Assembly: GCF_020073745.1 (NCBI RefSeq) | Contig: NZ_JAIRAU010000011.1 | Coordinates: 62,001 to 126,000, forward strand | Length of the DNA stretch: 64,000 nt | Reading direction: 5' to 3' | DNA from: Nannocystis pusilla | GTDB taxonomy: Bacteria; Myxococcota_A; Polyangia; Nannocystales; Nannocystaceae | In this document: in pieces, positions 42,487-51,057 of the stretch | Layout of the letters: every line of letters begins with the position of its first letter | Position numbering within the stretch: position 1 is the stretch's first letter | Translations under genes and position numbers: made by a program | The notes under the pieces: generated by a model | What the model saw: the letters and a program-made list of their open reading frames with translations, nothing else | Database searches by the model: none | What the model was told of the DNA's origin: nothing

Positions 42487-44490
42487 TCACCGCAGTGCCA
42501 GCACGAGCAGGATCACGAGCAACAGCACGAGGTTGGCGACCACCAGCACGACCTTGAGCGGCAGCTTCGCGCCCGTCGCGGGCGGGACGTCGCCCGGCTC
42601 TTTTGCCGGCACCGGCGGCCGCGCGGGGGCGGCGGGAGCAGCCGCCGCGCGCCCGGGACGCGGTTGTTCGACCGCGGGGACGATGAATTCCGGCTCGCGC
42701 GGCGAGACGGCGAACGACGGCGTCGGTTGCAAGATCTCCGTGCGCTCGTTCCGGCCGCCGAGCGCGGCGCGGTTGTCGACGAAGATCTCCGTACGGTCGG
42801 CTCGACCGGACGATCTGTTGTCGACGAAGATCTCCGTGCGGTCGATTCGACCGGACGACGATGATTTGTTGTCGACGAAGATCTCCGTGCGGTCGACTCG
42901 ACCGGACGACGATGATTTGTTGTCGACGAAGATCTCCGTGCGGTCGACTCGACCGGACGACGATGATTTGTCGGCGACAAAGATCTCCGTGCGGTCGGCC
43001 CGGCCGGACGACGCTGAGCGGTCGTCGACGAAGATCTCCGTGCGGTCGGCCCGCGCCGACGACGATGATTTGTTGTCGACGAAGATCTCCGTGCGGTCGG
43101 CCCGGGCCATGGAGTCGCTCGCGGCCGCGAGAGCGCCGAGCCTGGCCGAGCCCGTGTCGAGCAGGCGCAGCGCCGCCGCGCCGCGGGCGGCCGGAGGCAA
43201 GATCTCCGTCCTGGTCGGGTCCGGCGCGGCCGGGCGGCTCGGGAGCCTCGTCGACCTGAGGTGAGCCAGGAGCGTCGGCTTCGAGCCGCGGGGGAACGCC
43301 ACCGTGCGATCGACCGGCTGGTCGGCCGTGCTCCCGCCGGGCATCGACAATGTCGCGCTCGGCGGCGGCACGATCGGGAGCGGCGCCATGGCGGCGGCCG
43401 GGGGTGACGACTGCACGACGGACGGCGCGAGGCCGGCGAGCGCGCTGCTGCTCGGCCTCACCGGCTCGACCGGCGCCTTCGCCGGCGAAGGCGTCAGGGA
43501 ATTCGTAAGGCCCGGCGGGCGCACGCTCGTCGGCGAAGGGGTCATGCCATTCGCCGGACCCGGCACGCGTACGAGCTCCGCCGGCGAAGGGGCCATGCCA
43601 TTCGTCGAACCCGGCGCGCGCGGCAGCTCCGGCGGCGACGGAGCGGCGGTGGACGCGGGGACCGCCGCGGGCGGCGGCGCGGGCGACTGTGACGCTTCCA
43701 CGGCGGGCGCGGGGCCGAGTCCGAGGAGCTCGCGCAGGGCAGCCCGCATCGTCGAAACATCGGGCAGACGCAGCTCGGGGTCGCGGGCCAGCGCCGCGGC
43801 GAAGAAGTCGTCGACGGCCTGCGGGGCCTCGGGGACGAGCGAGCGCAGGCGCGGTGCCATCGTCGTCGGCGGCCGCACGCCCGCGACGAGCTCGAACAGG
43901 ATCAGCGCCAGCGAGAAGATGTCGCTCGCCGCGTCGCCCGGCCCGCTCGCCTGCTCGGGCGCGCGATAGCCCGACTCGTCGGGTCGGCCCTCGAGGGGCT
44001 CGAACTCGGCGATCCCGTAGTCGAGGAGCTTGACCTGCCCCTGCGCGTCGACGGTGCAACGGGCGGGGATCAGGGCGCGGTGAGCCAGGCCGATCGTCGC
44101 GTCGACGGCCTCGAGGATCGCGGCGACCTGCTCGCCGAGGGCGAGCCCGCGCTGCCACGGGAGCGGGCCCTCGTCGGCGCGCAGGCGATCGAAGCCGCGG
44201 CCGACCTGGGCCTCGGCGAGGCAGTGCGGCGGCGTCGGCGGGGCTTCGGTGATGCCGTGGAGCGGCGAGAGGCCGGGGATCTGCGCCGCGGTCGTGAACT
44301 CGACGAGCTGCGCGAACGAGGCCCAGGCCTCGGGTTCGCAGCGGGCGGGATCGATGAGCACGAGGTCGACCTCGCTGCCGCCGTCCTGCGCGCGGAACAC
44401 CTGGGCCGCCCCCCCGCCGCGGAGGAGGGCCGTGAGCTTGTAGCGATTGGCGACGCGGTCGCCGACGCGTGGTGCGAAGCTGGCGGACAA
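42487..44490 (-). CDS. Tail-anchored protein pseudokinase with TEIF repeats
   Basis: 667 aa from a TTG. Residues about 10-255 have the protein-kinase fold (VGDRVANRYKLTALLRGGGA; APEQASGPGDAASDIFSLAL as the APE-to-F helix), but the key residues are gone: the ATP-binding Lys (VLIDPA in place of VAIK), the catalytic HRD (HRALIPARC), and DFG reads DYG. A long Pro/Ala/Ser linker follows. Residues 462-578 hold seven 17-residue repeats of the form RADRTEIFVDNKSSSSG, flanked by two more RTEIL motifs. The last 25 residues are one hydrophobic helix. The repeats look like phospho-Thr docking sites for FHA domains. It is 7 bp behind vgrG in the same direction. Confidence 0.82.
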   Translation of the reverse strand: MSASFAPRVGDRVANRYKLTALLRGGGAAQVFRAQDGGSEVDLVLIDPARCEPEAWASFAQLVEFTTAAQIPGLSPLHGITEAPPTPPHCLAEAQVGRGFDRLRADEGPLPWQRGLALGEQVAAILEAVDATIGLAHRALIPARCTVDAQGQVKLLDYGIAEFEPLEGRPDESGYRAPEQASGPGDAASDIFSLALILFELVAGVRPPTTMAPRLRSLVPEAPQAVDDFFAAALARDPELRLPDVSTMRAALRELLGLGPAPAVEASQSPAPPPAAVPASTAAPSPPELPRAPGSTNGMAPSPAELVRVPGPANGMTPSPTSVRPPGLTNSLTPSPAKAPVEPVRPSSSALAGLAPSVVQSSPPAAAMAPLPIVPPPSATLSMPGGSTADQPVDRTVAFPRGSKPTLLAHLRSTRLPSRPAAPDPTRTEILPPAARGAAALRLLDTGSARLGALAAASDSMARADRTEIFVDNKSSSSARADRTEIFVDDRSASSGRADRTEIFVADKSSSSGRVDRTEIFVDNKSSSSGRVDRTEIFVDNKSSSSGRIDRTEIFVDNRSSGRADRTEIFVDNRAALGGRNERTEILQPTPSFAVSPREPEFIVPAVEQPRPGRAAAAPAAPARPPVPAKEPGDVPPATGAKLPLKVVLVVANLVLLLVILLVLALR
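42757..43107 (-). repeat. 51-bp in-frame tandem repeat coding the TEIF units
   Basis: 351 bp, exactly 117 codons: six units of 17 codons and one of 15. Units are nearly identical in DNA, so expansion is recent or kept uniform by recombination. Each unit encodes one Asp-Arg-Thr-Glu-Ile-Phe. Confidence 0.9.
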
Positions 44491-44497
44491 GGGACGC

Positions 44498-46420
44498 TCA
44501 GCAGTTGATCTTCACCAACGGCCCACCCTGGAGCTCCAGCGGGCCGCTACCCGCCTCCACGCGGCTCGGGCCGCCGCTGGCGACGCCGATCGAGCCGGCG
44601 GCCCGCATGGAGATGTTGCCGCCGGCCTGAATCGAGATGTTACCGGCGGCCTCGATGAAGATGTCGGGGCCGTTGAGGGTGATGCGCGCGCTGCCGCTGG
44701 TGACGGTGAAGAACGTGTCCTGCATCTTGGTGCCCGTCGGCGGGATCGACGGCGCCGGCGCGCCCTGGGCGATGGTCACGGTGTGCACGGTGCCGACGAG
44801 GGTGGAGTCGCTGGCGCCGATCGTCGCGTTGCGGTGGGCGCCGACGGTCTCGGTCAGGTTGTTGAGGATGTTGGTGTTCCAGTCCTTCTGGGCGTGCAGG
44901 AACACCTCCTCGGAGCCCTTGCGGTCCTCGAAGCGCAGCTCGTTGAAGCCGTCGCCGCCGAGGGAGCTGTCGGACTTGATGGTGCTCTTCGTCTTCTCGT
45001 CGGGCAGCGGATACGGCGTGTGGTTGTTGCCGTGGTAGATCCGCCCGGTGATGATCGGCCGGTCGGGGTCACCCTCGATGAAGTCGACCAGCACCTCGTG
45101 GCCGATCCGCGGCAGGAACATCGCGCCGTAGCCGTTGCCGGCCCACAGCTGGCTGACGCGCACCCACGTCGCGCTGTTCTCGTCGTGCCCGCCCTCGCGG
45201 TCCCAGTGGAACTGCACGCGAACGCGGCCCCACTGATCGGTGTGCACCTCCTCGCCGTCGGGCCCGACGACGGTCGCCGTCTGCACGCCGCGCATCATCG
45301 GCCGGGGCGTCTGCCGCGGCGGCCGGAACGGCACCTTGAGCTCGGTGACGGTGAAGACGTTGGTGTAGTTGTTCTCGCCCGAGGCGTCCTGGTCGAGCAC
45401 CTGCGGCTGCTGGCCGGAGTGGCGGACGTGGATCAGTCGGTACTCGGCGTTGAGCTCGTGCCTGGGGTGCCCGGCGAGCGTGATGGTGCGGCCGGGGACC
45501 AGGCGCGGGCAGTCGCTGTCGCCCATGCCGGCGCGCCGCGTGGCCTGCAGCGCCTCGAGCCGGATCTTCGCCAGCGATTGCCCCTGGTGCGGACCGCCGC
45601 GCTTCGGGTCTTGATACTCGCCGGGGAACTCGTAGACCTCGAGGTCGGCGTCGACCTTGGCGACCTCCTTGACCTCGAGGTCGAGGTCGGGCTTGTGCAG
45701 GTTGAAGTCGCGGAGCGTCACCTTGCCCGAGCGCATGCGCCCGCCGAAGCGGAACGTGCGGATGTGCTCGCGGTCCTGGATGGTCCCGCGCGGCGGGTCG
45801 AACCACATCGTCGAGGTGCCGTCGATCGGCGAGTGGGCCTGGACCTGATCGGCCATCACCCACACGTGGCGCGACTGCTCGTGCTCGAAGAAGTAGAAGA
45901 TCCCGTCCTCCTCGAGCAGGCGGCTGACGAATGCGAGGTCCGTCTCGCGGTATTGCACGCAGTAGTTGCGCGGGGCGTACGTCTCGCCGAGCGAGAAGCG
46001 GAACCAGTCGCGCCGCAGGCCGGCCCGCGTCAGCACGTCGGTGACGATCTGCTCGGTCGTCTTGTCCTGGAACACGCGGCAGTCCTCGCGCAGGCTGAGC
46101 CGGTGGGCCCACGGGACGATCGTCAGCTCGTACAGCTGCAGGCCGCGGGTGTAGCCGACGTACTCGGCCTCGGAGACGATGCCGTGGATCGGCCTCGGCG
46201 ACTCGGCGCCGTTCAGCGACAGCAGGGCCGGCTGCCCGAGCAAGGCCTCGGCGTCGAAGTCGAGCCCCGCGGCCTCGACGCGGAACTCGTACAGCTGCGA
46301 CAGGCCCTCGGTCCCGGTGAATCGGACCACCCGAAGCGGTGAGCCGCCGACGGTGAGGTCGAAGACCGGCTTGTCGGAGGTGAGGCCGGACGCGGTCGAT
46401 ACGAGTTCGGAAATGGACAT
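44498..46420 (-). CDS. vgrG: Type VI secretion spike protein VgrG (TssI)
   Basis: 640 aa. Complete VgrG: gp27-like domain at about 1-380 (FTGTEGLSQLYEFRVEA, NYCVQYRETDLAFVSRLLEE, EEDGIFYFFEHEQ), gp5/OB-type part (TDQWGRVRVQFHWDREGG, WVRVSQLWAGNGYGAMFLPR, EVLVDFIEGDPDRPIITGR) near 410-480, and a C-terminal beta-helix with repeated ISIQAGGNISMRAAG-type strands to the end. No extra effector domain. Together with the PAAR and DUF1795 genes it forms an orphan spike module; no sheath, baseplate or ClpV genes are in the window. Upstream in-frame starts extend past the conserved head and are not used. Confidence 0.95.
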   Translation of the reverse strand: MSISELVSTASGLTSDKPVFDLTVGGSPLRVVRFTGTEGLSQLYEFRVEAAGLDFDAEALLGQPALLSLNGAESPRPIHGIVSEAEYVGYTRGLQLYELTIVPWAHRLSLREDCRVFQDKTTEQIVTDVLTRAGLRRDWFRFSLGETYAPRNYCVQYRETDLAFVSRLLEEDGIFYFFEHEQSRHVWVMADQVQAHSPIDGTSTMWFDPPRGTIQDREHIRTFRFGGRMRSGKVTLRDFNLHKPDLDLEVKEVAKVDADLEVYEFPGEYQDPKRGGPHQGQSLAKIRLEALQATRRAGMGDSDCPRLVPGRTITLAGHPRHELNAEYRLIHVRHSGQQPQVLDQDASGENNYTNVFTVTELKVPFRPPRQTPRPMMRGVQTATVVGPDGEEVHTDQWGRVRVQFHWDREGGHDENSATWVRVSQLWAGNGYGAMFLPRIGHEVLVDFIEGDPDRPIITGRIYHGNNHTPYPLPDEKTKSTIKSDSSLGGDGFNELRFEDRKGSEEVFLHAQKDWNTNILNNLTETVGAHRNATIGASDSTLVGTVHTVTIAQGAPAPSIPPTGTKMQDTFFTVTSGSARITLNGPDIFIEAAGNISIQAGGNISMRAAGSIGVASGGPSRVEAGSGPLELQGGPLVKINC

Positions 46421-46973
46421 CGGTCGGACCGGAGCCGCGTACAGGCCCCCCTGCGCGCGCCAAGATACGGCGCGGCCCGTCTTGGCGTCAACGCGAGGCC
46501 GCCGCGCTGCTTCGAGCATTCCCGCGCCCGCCGGCCTGCTGCTGTGAATCGCCGGACCTGGCGCGGGCGACGCGGCCCTCGAATCGTGATTGAACCCCTG
46601 CGCTTCGCGCTGCACACCGGGGGCGCCCTGCGCGGTTGCGATCGAGCGCGCTCGCGCGAGCGCCCGACAGATGACGTGGGAGTCCCGAGTCAGGGTGCCT
46701 CGCGGATTGCCGACTGCGCCGCGACGCCCGGCGAAGGTCCGCGGCGAGTTCAGGTCTCATCGCCCGTCGCCGAGCACGCACGACATCCGCCGGTCGTCTC
46801 GCGGCACACCATTCAATGTGGTGACTCGCGCATCTGAAGTGCGGCCAATCCCTCCCTCTCGATCATCGACGATGCTCGAGTCGCCTCGCGTCCCCAACCC
46901 CGAATCGATACACGAGATCGGTGCGACGAACGGGCGAGCGCCCGCTCCTGGCCGCGCCGTCGCCCCGCGCGCC
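46421..46973. other. Intergenic region
   Basis: About 550 bp between the divergent vgrG and protease genes. No credible gene or repeat seen before the protease promoter. Confidence 0.45.
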
Positions 46974-47002
46974 TTGAATCACGCGGTGCGGAATGCTATA
47001 GG
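46974..47002 (+). promoter_or_regulatory. Promoter of the trypsin-like protease gene
   Basis: TTGAAT (46974-46979), 17 bp, TATAGG (46997-47002) with an extended TG before it. A short leader then carries the AGGAG ribosome site at 47021-47025. Confidence 0.65.
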
Positions 47003-47031
47003 GTCACGCGTCACACCGCGAGGAGATGATG

Positions 47032-48510
47032 ATGAACGTTCTCGTTCATGTCGTGCGCTCGTTCGCTACACTGGACCAAATGGAGCTCTCGGCGGCGGAC
47101 GCCGGGCCCGACGGCGGCGACCCGCACTCCGAGCTCCTCCACAACGCCGACGGATCGAACGATCGCTACAACGGCATTGGTCGTACGCGCGTTCCGGGCG
47201 CGTGCACCGCGACGTTGCTCGACGTCGGCGGCGCCGACGAAGCCCCCGCCTACGCGCTGACCTCCGCTCACTGCACGAATTGGTGGGAGAACGACCGCTC
47301 GTTCGAGGAGCGGCCGCTCGACCACCCGGGCGAGGTGACGTTCCGCTTCTTCACCGACACCGTCGATCGGTACCGAACCGTCGCAGTGACCGTCGCAGCG
47401 TTCTCGAGCATGAGGGGCACCGATCTCGCGCTCCTCCGCCTCGACGAGCCCGTCGGCGCGCTGCGTGCCGACGGCATCGAGGGCGTACCGATCGCGACCG
47501 CGCTCCCCGCCGAGGGTGCGCCGATCGTCAACGTCGGCGCGCCCCAGGGCACGAGCGAGGATCCATACGAGGAGCACCTCCGGCTGGGGCGCTGTTCGCT
47601 CGGCGAACGGACTCCGGTCGTCGAGTTCGAATGGTTGTGGCCCGACGCCGTGGCGAACGACTGCCCCGACGTCTTCGGGGGCAGCTCGGGCTCGCCGCTG
47701 CTCGACGCGTCGGGCGCGATCTTCGCGGTACTCAACACGGGAGCGGCTGAACCCCGACACGCGCTCTGTCATCTCGACCACCCGTGCGAGCTCGAGCCCT
47801 GCGGGCCCGCGATCGACATCGGACGCAACTACGCCATGCCGGTCGCCGGCCTCGGCGCGTGCTTCGTCGACGGCGCGCTCGACCTCGCCGCGGCCGGCTG
47901 CCCGCTGGCCTCGGGGCCCGTGGTGACGTCGAGGCGCCTGACCGAGCGATACGAGCGACCGAGCGCCACCGACGCGGCGATCCGCGTCTCGCTCGCCGAG
48001 GACCACGGATGGACGCACTACCGGGCGAAGTTCGGCCTGGCGCAGGACACGGACTGCTACGTCGACGCGGGCTACGGGGCCGCGGTCGCGATCGCGGAGG
48101 TGCCGGTGTTCGCGGCGCCGCTGCCGACCACCGACGGGCTCACCGTCGTCTGCTTGCGCGGCGGCACCTCCGCCGCGTCGATTCAGCCGCCCTCGCACGC
48201 GGTCGCGTGGCTCACCGCGAGCGACTCGACGCCTCCGCCGCTCCCGCTTCCGGTCTGGCACGACCCGCCGCAAGCGAACCGCGTGCGCTTTTGGGTGGAG
48301 GTCGAGGACCCCACGTACGCCGGCTTCGACCAGAAGTCGGGCCCGGCCGACACCACCGACTGCGACGAGCCCGCGGACTATCATTTCGTCAACGTGCTGT
48401 TCGGTCAGTTCACCGTGGAGTCGACCGGCGGGCCGACCCGCGTCTGCGTCGCCGCCCACGACCGGGCGAACAATCGCAGCGAGCCCATGGAATGGACCTT
48501 CTTCGAGTGA
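47032..48510 (+). CDS. Trypsin-like serine protease (S1 fold)
   Basis: 492 aa. Three ATGs occur in a row (47026, 47029, 47032); 47032 is best spaced from AGGAG. Catalytic triad: YALTSAHC (His) near 78, TDLALLRL (Asp) near 130, FGGSSGSPLL (Ser) near 217. Cys pairs around GACTATLL/SAHC are kept. The C-terminal 200 residues form one or two beta-sandwich modules (VRFWVEVEDPTYAGF, YHFVNVLFGQFTVES, RVCVAAHDRANNRSE). No clear signal peptide, unusual for a disulfide-containing protease of this type; export by another route or a misplaced start is possible. Confidence 0.85.
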   Translation: MNVLVHVVRSFATLDQMELSAADAGPDGGDPHSELLHNADGSNDRYNGIGRTRVPGACTATLLDVGGADEAPAYALTSAHCTNWWENDRSFEERPLDHPGEVTFRFFTDTVDRYRTVAVTVAAFSSMRGTDLALLRLDEPVGALRADGIEGVPIATALPAEGAPIVNVGAPQGTSEDPYEEHLRLGRCSLGERTPVVEFEWLWPDAVANDCPDVFGGSSGSPLLDASGAIFAVLNTGAAEPRHALCHLDHPCELEPCGPAIDIGRNYAMPVAGLGACFVDGALDLAAAGCPLASGPVVTSRRLTERYERPSATDAAIRVSLAEDHGWTHYRAKFGLAQDTDCYVDAGYGAAVAIAEVPVFAAPLPTTDGLTVVCLRGGTSAASIQPPSHAVAWLTASDSTPPPLPLPVWHDPPQANRVRFWVEVEDPTYAGFDQKSGPADTTDCDEPADYHFVNVLFGQFTVESTGGPTRVCVAAHDRANNRSEPMEWTFFE

Positions 48511-48514
48511 AGCT

Positions 48515-48553
48515 CAGGAGCGCCGGCTCGCGGACGGCGAGCAGGCGCTCCTG
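48515..48553. terminator. Bidirectional terminator between convergent protease genes
   Basis: CAGGAGCGCC (48515-48524) pairs perfectly with GGCGCTCCTG (48544-48553); the loop contains a nested CTCGC/GCGAG stem. It serves both the rightward gene ending at 48510 and the leftward gene ending at 48571. Confidence 0.65.
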
Positions 48554-48570
48554 TGATTCATCGCAGTTTT

Positions 48571-49980
48571 TCAGTTCGGCTTCTTGATCCACACCTTGTA
48601 CGCGCCGCTGCCGCTGTACGACTCGACGAGCCAGGCGTAGTAGCCGGCGGTGCCGTTGTACTTGATGGTCTCGTTGGTCGAGGCGGTCTCGGCCTTGGCG
48701 ACCAGGGCCCAGGCGCTGCCGTTCCACTTGTACAGGTAGAGGTCGTAGTCGGTGCCCGCGGGGCCGACCAGGTAGCCCTCGTGCGCGCCGGAGGTGGTGC
48801 TCTGGTAGTAGCTGCCGTTCGGGTGCTGGTCGGCGTCGCCGGGGCCCGAGAGCGAGCCGCTGTACTCGGTGCACCCGGTGCACGGGGCGCCGTTGTCCGG
48901 CGGAGGCGGTGGCGGCGGGTTCGGGTTGCCCGAATAGGGCGAGCCGCAGGTCTGGCTGTAGGCGCCGCTCGGGGCGCCGGCGTTGCAGCCACCCGACCAG
49001 GTGTCATTGACGCTGCCGGGATTGGTCTGGAAGTTGTAGCAGCCGGGGCCCGGGTTCCAGGTGCCGTTGGCGTCGTGGCACGGGGTCAGGTCGAGCGCGG
49101 TCTGCTGCTCGAACCACTGGATGCCCTTGTGCATCATCGAGTACATGCCGCCGGTGCCGCACGCGCCGCCGTACGAGGTGATGCCGAACACGCGCCAGGT
49201 GCCGTCGGCCAGCTTGATGAACGCCGGCCCGCCGGAGTCGCCCTGACAGGTGTCCTTGCCGTTGCCGCCGATCGAGATTTCGTCGCCGTTGAAGCCGTTG
49301 ATGGTGGTGGTCACCTGGCGCTTGATGCCGTAGGGCCCGTTGTCGGCGTTGCCGAAGCCGACCAGCGTGACCTGCTTGCCGGGCTGCAGGTTGCTCGTCT
49401 CGCAGCCCATCAGGATCGGCACGATCGGCACGTCGTTGACCGCCTGCGACAGCTTGCACACCGCGAAGTCGTTGCCGTTGCCGGGCTGGCCGCCGGGGTA
49501 GACCTTGCACCACTGCGGCGTGACGCTCTTCGCCGCCGACTTGTAGTTCTCGCCGAAGTAGATCTTGCTGTAGCTGGCGCCGCAGTGGGCGGCGTAGATG
49601 ACCACCTGCGGGTGGACCAGCGTGCCGGTGCACGAGCCGCCCAGCTCGACCGTGGAGGCCCAGCCGCACGCCGGCACCGTGGTGCCGCCGTAGATCGCGT
49701 CGCCCTCGTCGTCCTCCTCGATCGAGAACTCGTCGCTCGCCCCCTCGTCGATGCTCGGCGGCGCCGGCGGCGGGTCGGCGAGGTCGGCGAACAGCTCGTC
49801 GTGGCGGACCAGCCCGGGCCGGCCGGCGTCGGTGATGTCGCCCCTGGCGACCGCCTCGTCCGCGCTGTCGACCTCGACGTCGAGCGGTTCGGTCTCGGGG
49901 TCGCAGGCCGCGGTGGCCAGCGCGAGCAGCGAGAGCGGCGTGAGCAGGACAATGCGATGGATCTTCCGTCGATGCGTCAT
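48571..49980 (-). CDS. Trypsin-like protease lipoprotein with C-terminal PPC-like domain
   Basis: 469 aa. Lipobox LATAAC near residue 26, propeptide to about 95, then IYGGTTV (activation-site style), YAAHCG (His), NDFAVCKL (Asp) and DTCQGDSGGPAF (Ser): a complete S1 protease. After a Cys-rich link and a Pro run (NPNPPPPPPPDNG), residues about 375-469 form a PPC-like beta domain (YSGSLSGPGDADQHPNGSYY, GTDYDLYLYKWNGSAW, GYYAWLVESYSGSGAY) common at the end of secreted peptidases. GGAAG precedes the ATG. Expected to be anchored by its lipid and to act outside the inner membrane. Confidence 0.93.
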   Translation of the reverse strand: MTHRRKIHRIVLLTPLSLLALATAACDPETEPLDVEVDSADEAVARGDITDAGRPGLVRHDELFADLADPPPAPPSIDEGASDEFSIEEDDEGDAIYGGTTVPACGWASTVELGGSCTGTLVHPQVVIYAAHCGASYSKIYFGENYKSAAKSVTPQWCKVYPGGQPGNGNDFAVCKLSQAVNDVPIVPILMGCETSNLQPGKQVTLVGFGNADNGPYGIKRQVTTTINGFNGDEISIGGNGKDTCQGDSGGPAFIKLADGTWRVFGITSYGGACGTGGMYSMMHKGIQWFEQQTALDLTPCHDANGTWNPGPGCYNFQTNPGSVNDTWSGGCNAGAPSGAYSQTCGSPYSGNPNPPPPPPPDNGAPCTGCTEYSGSLSGPGDADQHPNGSYYQSTTSGAHEGYLVGPAGTDYDLYLYKWNGSAWALVAKAETASTNETIKYNGTAGYYAWLVESYSGSGAYKVWIKKPN

Positions 49981-50317
49981 GGCGAGCTTCCTTGTCGTTG
50001 GTCGTGCGAACGGGGCGCGGCCGCGGCCTCAGGCGGCCGCCCGCGCCCCGAACCGGATCGAATGTGCCAGTGCCGCCAATGCCCGGGCGCCGGATCTGGG
50101 GCGGCGCCGGGTCGGCGGCGAATCGGTGATCGGTTCGGTGGGCACTCGAATCCTAGTTCATCCTCTCGATACCCAGACGACCTACATCGCGTCAAGCGCG
50201 AACGCGACGACTCAGGGCCGCGGCCCCCATATTGGGGCCTGTCGGACGCACTCACACGCGACTCTGCTGAATCGTCGAATCAGCGGAGTCAACCGTACCC
50301 GATACGCGCACTGCAGA
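49981..50317. other. Intergenic region
   Basis: 337 bp, upstream of the protease lipoprotein and downstream of the TetR gene, both leftward. No motif recognised. Confidence 0.45.
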
Positions 50318-50947
50318 TCATGATTTGCCGGAGCGCCGCGCCGGGTCGAGGCCGAGCGCGGGGAGAATCGCCTGGTCCACGATTGCGACGAGTTGCTCCT
50401 CGCTCGGCGGCGCGTCGGCGTCGAGCGCCAGCTTGAACACCAGCGCCTCCCCGAGGTCGGCGACGATCGGGGTGATCCGCGCCGGGTCGATGTGGCCGCG
50501 GGCGGCGTAGAAGCGCAGCACCGTGAGGGTGAAGCGGCCGCCGCGGGCGTCGAACACCCGCTCGTAGAGGGCCCGGGCCAGCTCGGGGTAGCGCCGGCGC
50601 TCGGCCATGATCGCGGCCACGGCCGCGGCCGTCGGGGTGCCGAGCCACGCGACCAGCTGCCGCAGCGCGCGCAACAGGTCGCCGCGCAGGTCGTCCGCCG
50701 CGGGTGACGCCACCTCCTGCGGGTGCTCGTCGCGGATCGCGTCGAGCAGCACGTCGTGCGGCGCCGACCAGCGGCGGTACAGCGAGGTCTTGGCCGTCCC
50801 CGCCCGCCTGGCGATGCCCTCCATCGTCAGCCGCCCGAGCCCCACGGCCGCCAGCTCGGCGAGCGCGGCCTCGTGGATGCTTTGCACCAGCGCATCGCCG
50901 CGTCGGCGGGTCTGGGGAGATGCGCGCTTTTGCTCCTGCCGGGTCAT
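50318..50947 (-). CDS. TetR-family repressor of the DUF418 gene
   Basis: 209 aa. HTH at about 30-70 (LGRLTMEGIARRAGTAKTSL, YRRWSAPHDVLLDAI), with a C-terminal domain of the TetR_C type (LRQLVAWLGTPTAAAVAAIM, RGHIDPARITPIVADLGEAL). Divergent from the DUF418 membrane protein gene; a perfect 10-bp-arm palindrome lies 13 bp before its ATG, so it likely represses both genes. GAGGAGG-type ribosome site before the ATG. Confidence 0.9.
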   Translation of the reverse strand: MTRQEQKRASPQTRRRGDALVQSIHEAALAELAAVGLGRLTMEGIARRAGTAKTSLYRRWSAPHDVLLDAIRDEHPQEVASPAADDLRGDLLRALRQLVAWLGTPTAAAVAAIMAERRRYPELARALYERVFDARGGRFTLTVLRFYAARGHIDPARITPIVADLGEALVFKLALDADAPPSEEQLVAIVDQAILPALGLDPARRSGKS

Positions 50948-50959
50948 GAACCTCCTCTT

Positions 50960-50983
50960 TTAAGATACGTGTCCGTATCTTAA
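50960..50983. promoter_or_regulatory. TetR operator, perfect palindrome
   Basis: TTAAGATACG, TGTC, CGTATCTTAA: 10-bp perfect arms between the divergent TetR and DUF418 genes. A further half-site (TTTAGATACG) lies 10 bp to the right, near 50994. Confidence 0.8.
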
Positions 50984-51057
50984 TCGCGTGCCTTTAGATA
51001 CGCTGGCGTAGCCAAAAACGCCGGCCGACGCAACGGCCGCGAGAAGGAAGGTCTCCG

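Noticed and set aside
42757-43107. Regular 51-bp repeats suggestive of CRISPR or VNTR
   Set aside because: No unique spacers; the units are in frame and code for the TEIF repeats of the pseudokinase.
44447-46342. 631-codon rightward frame opposite vgrG
   Set aside because: Val/Asp/Gly-rich shadow of a complete, recognisable VgrG.
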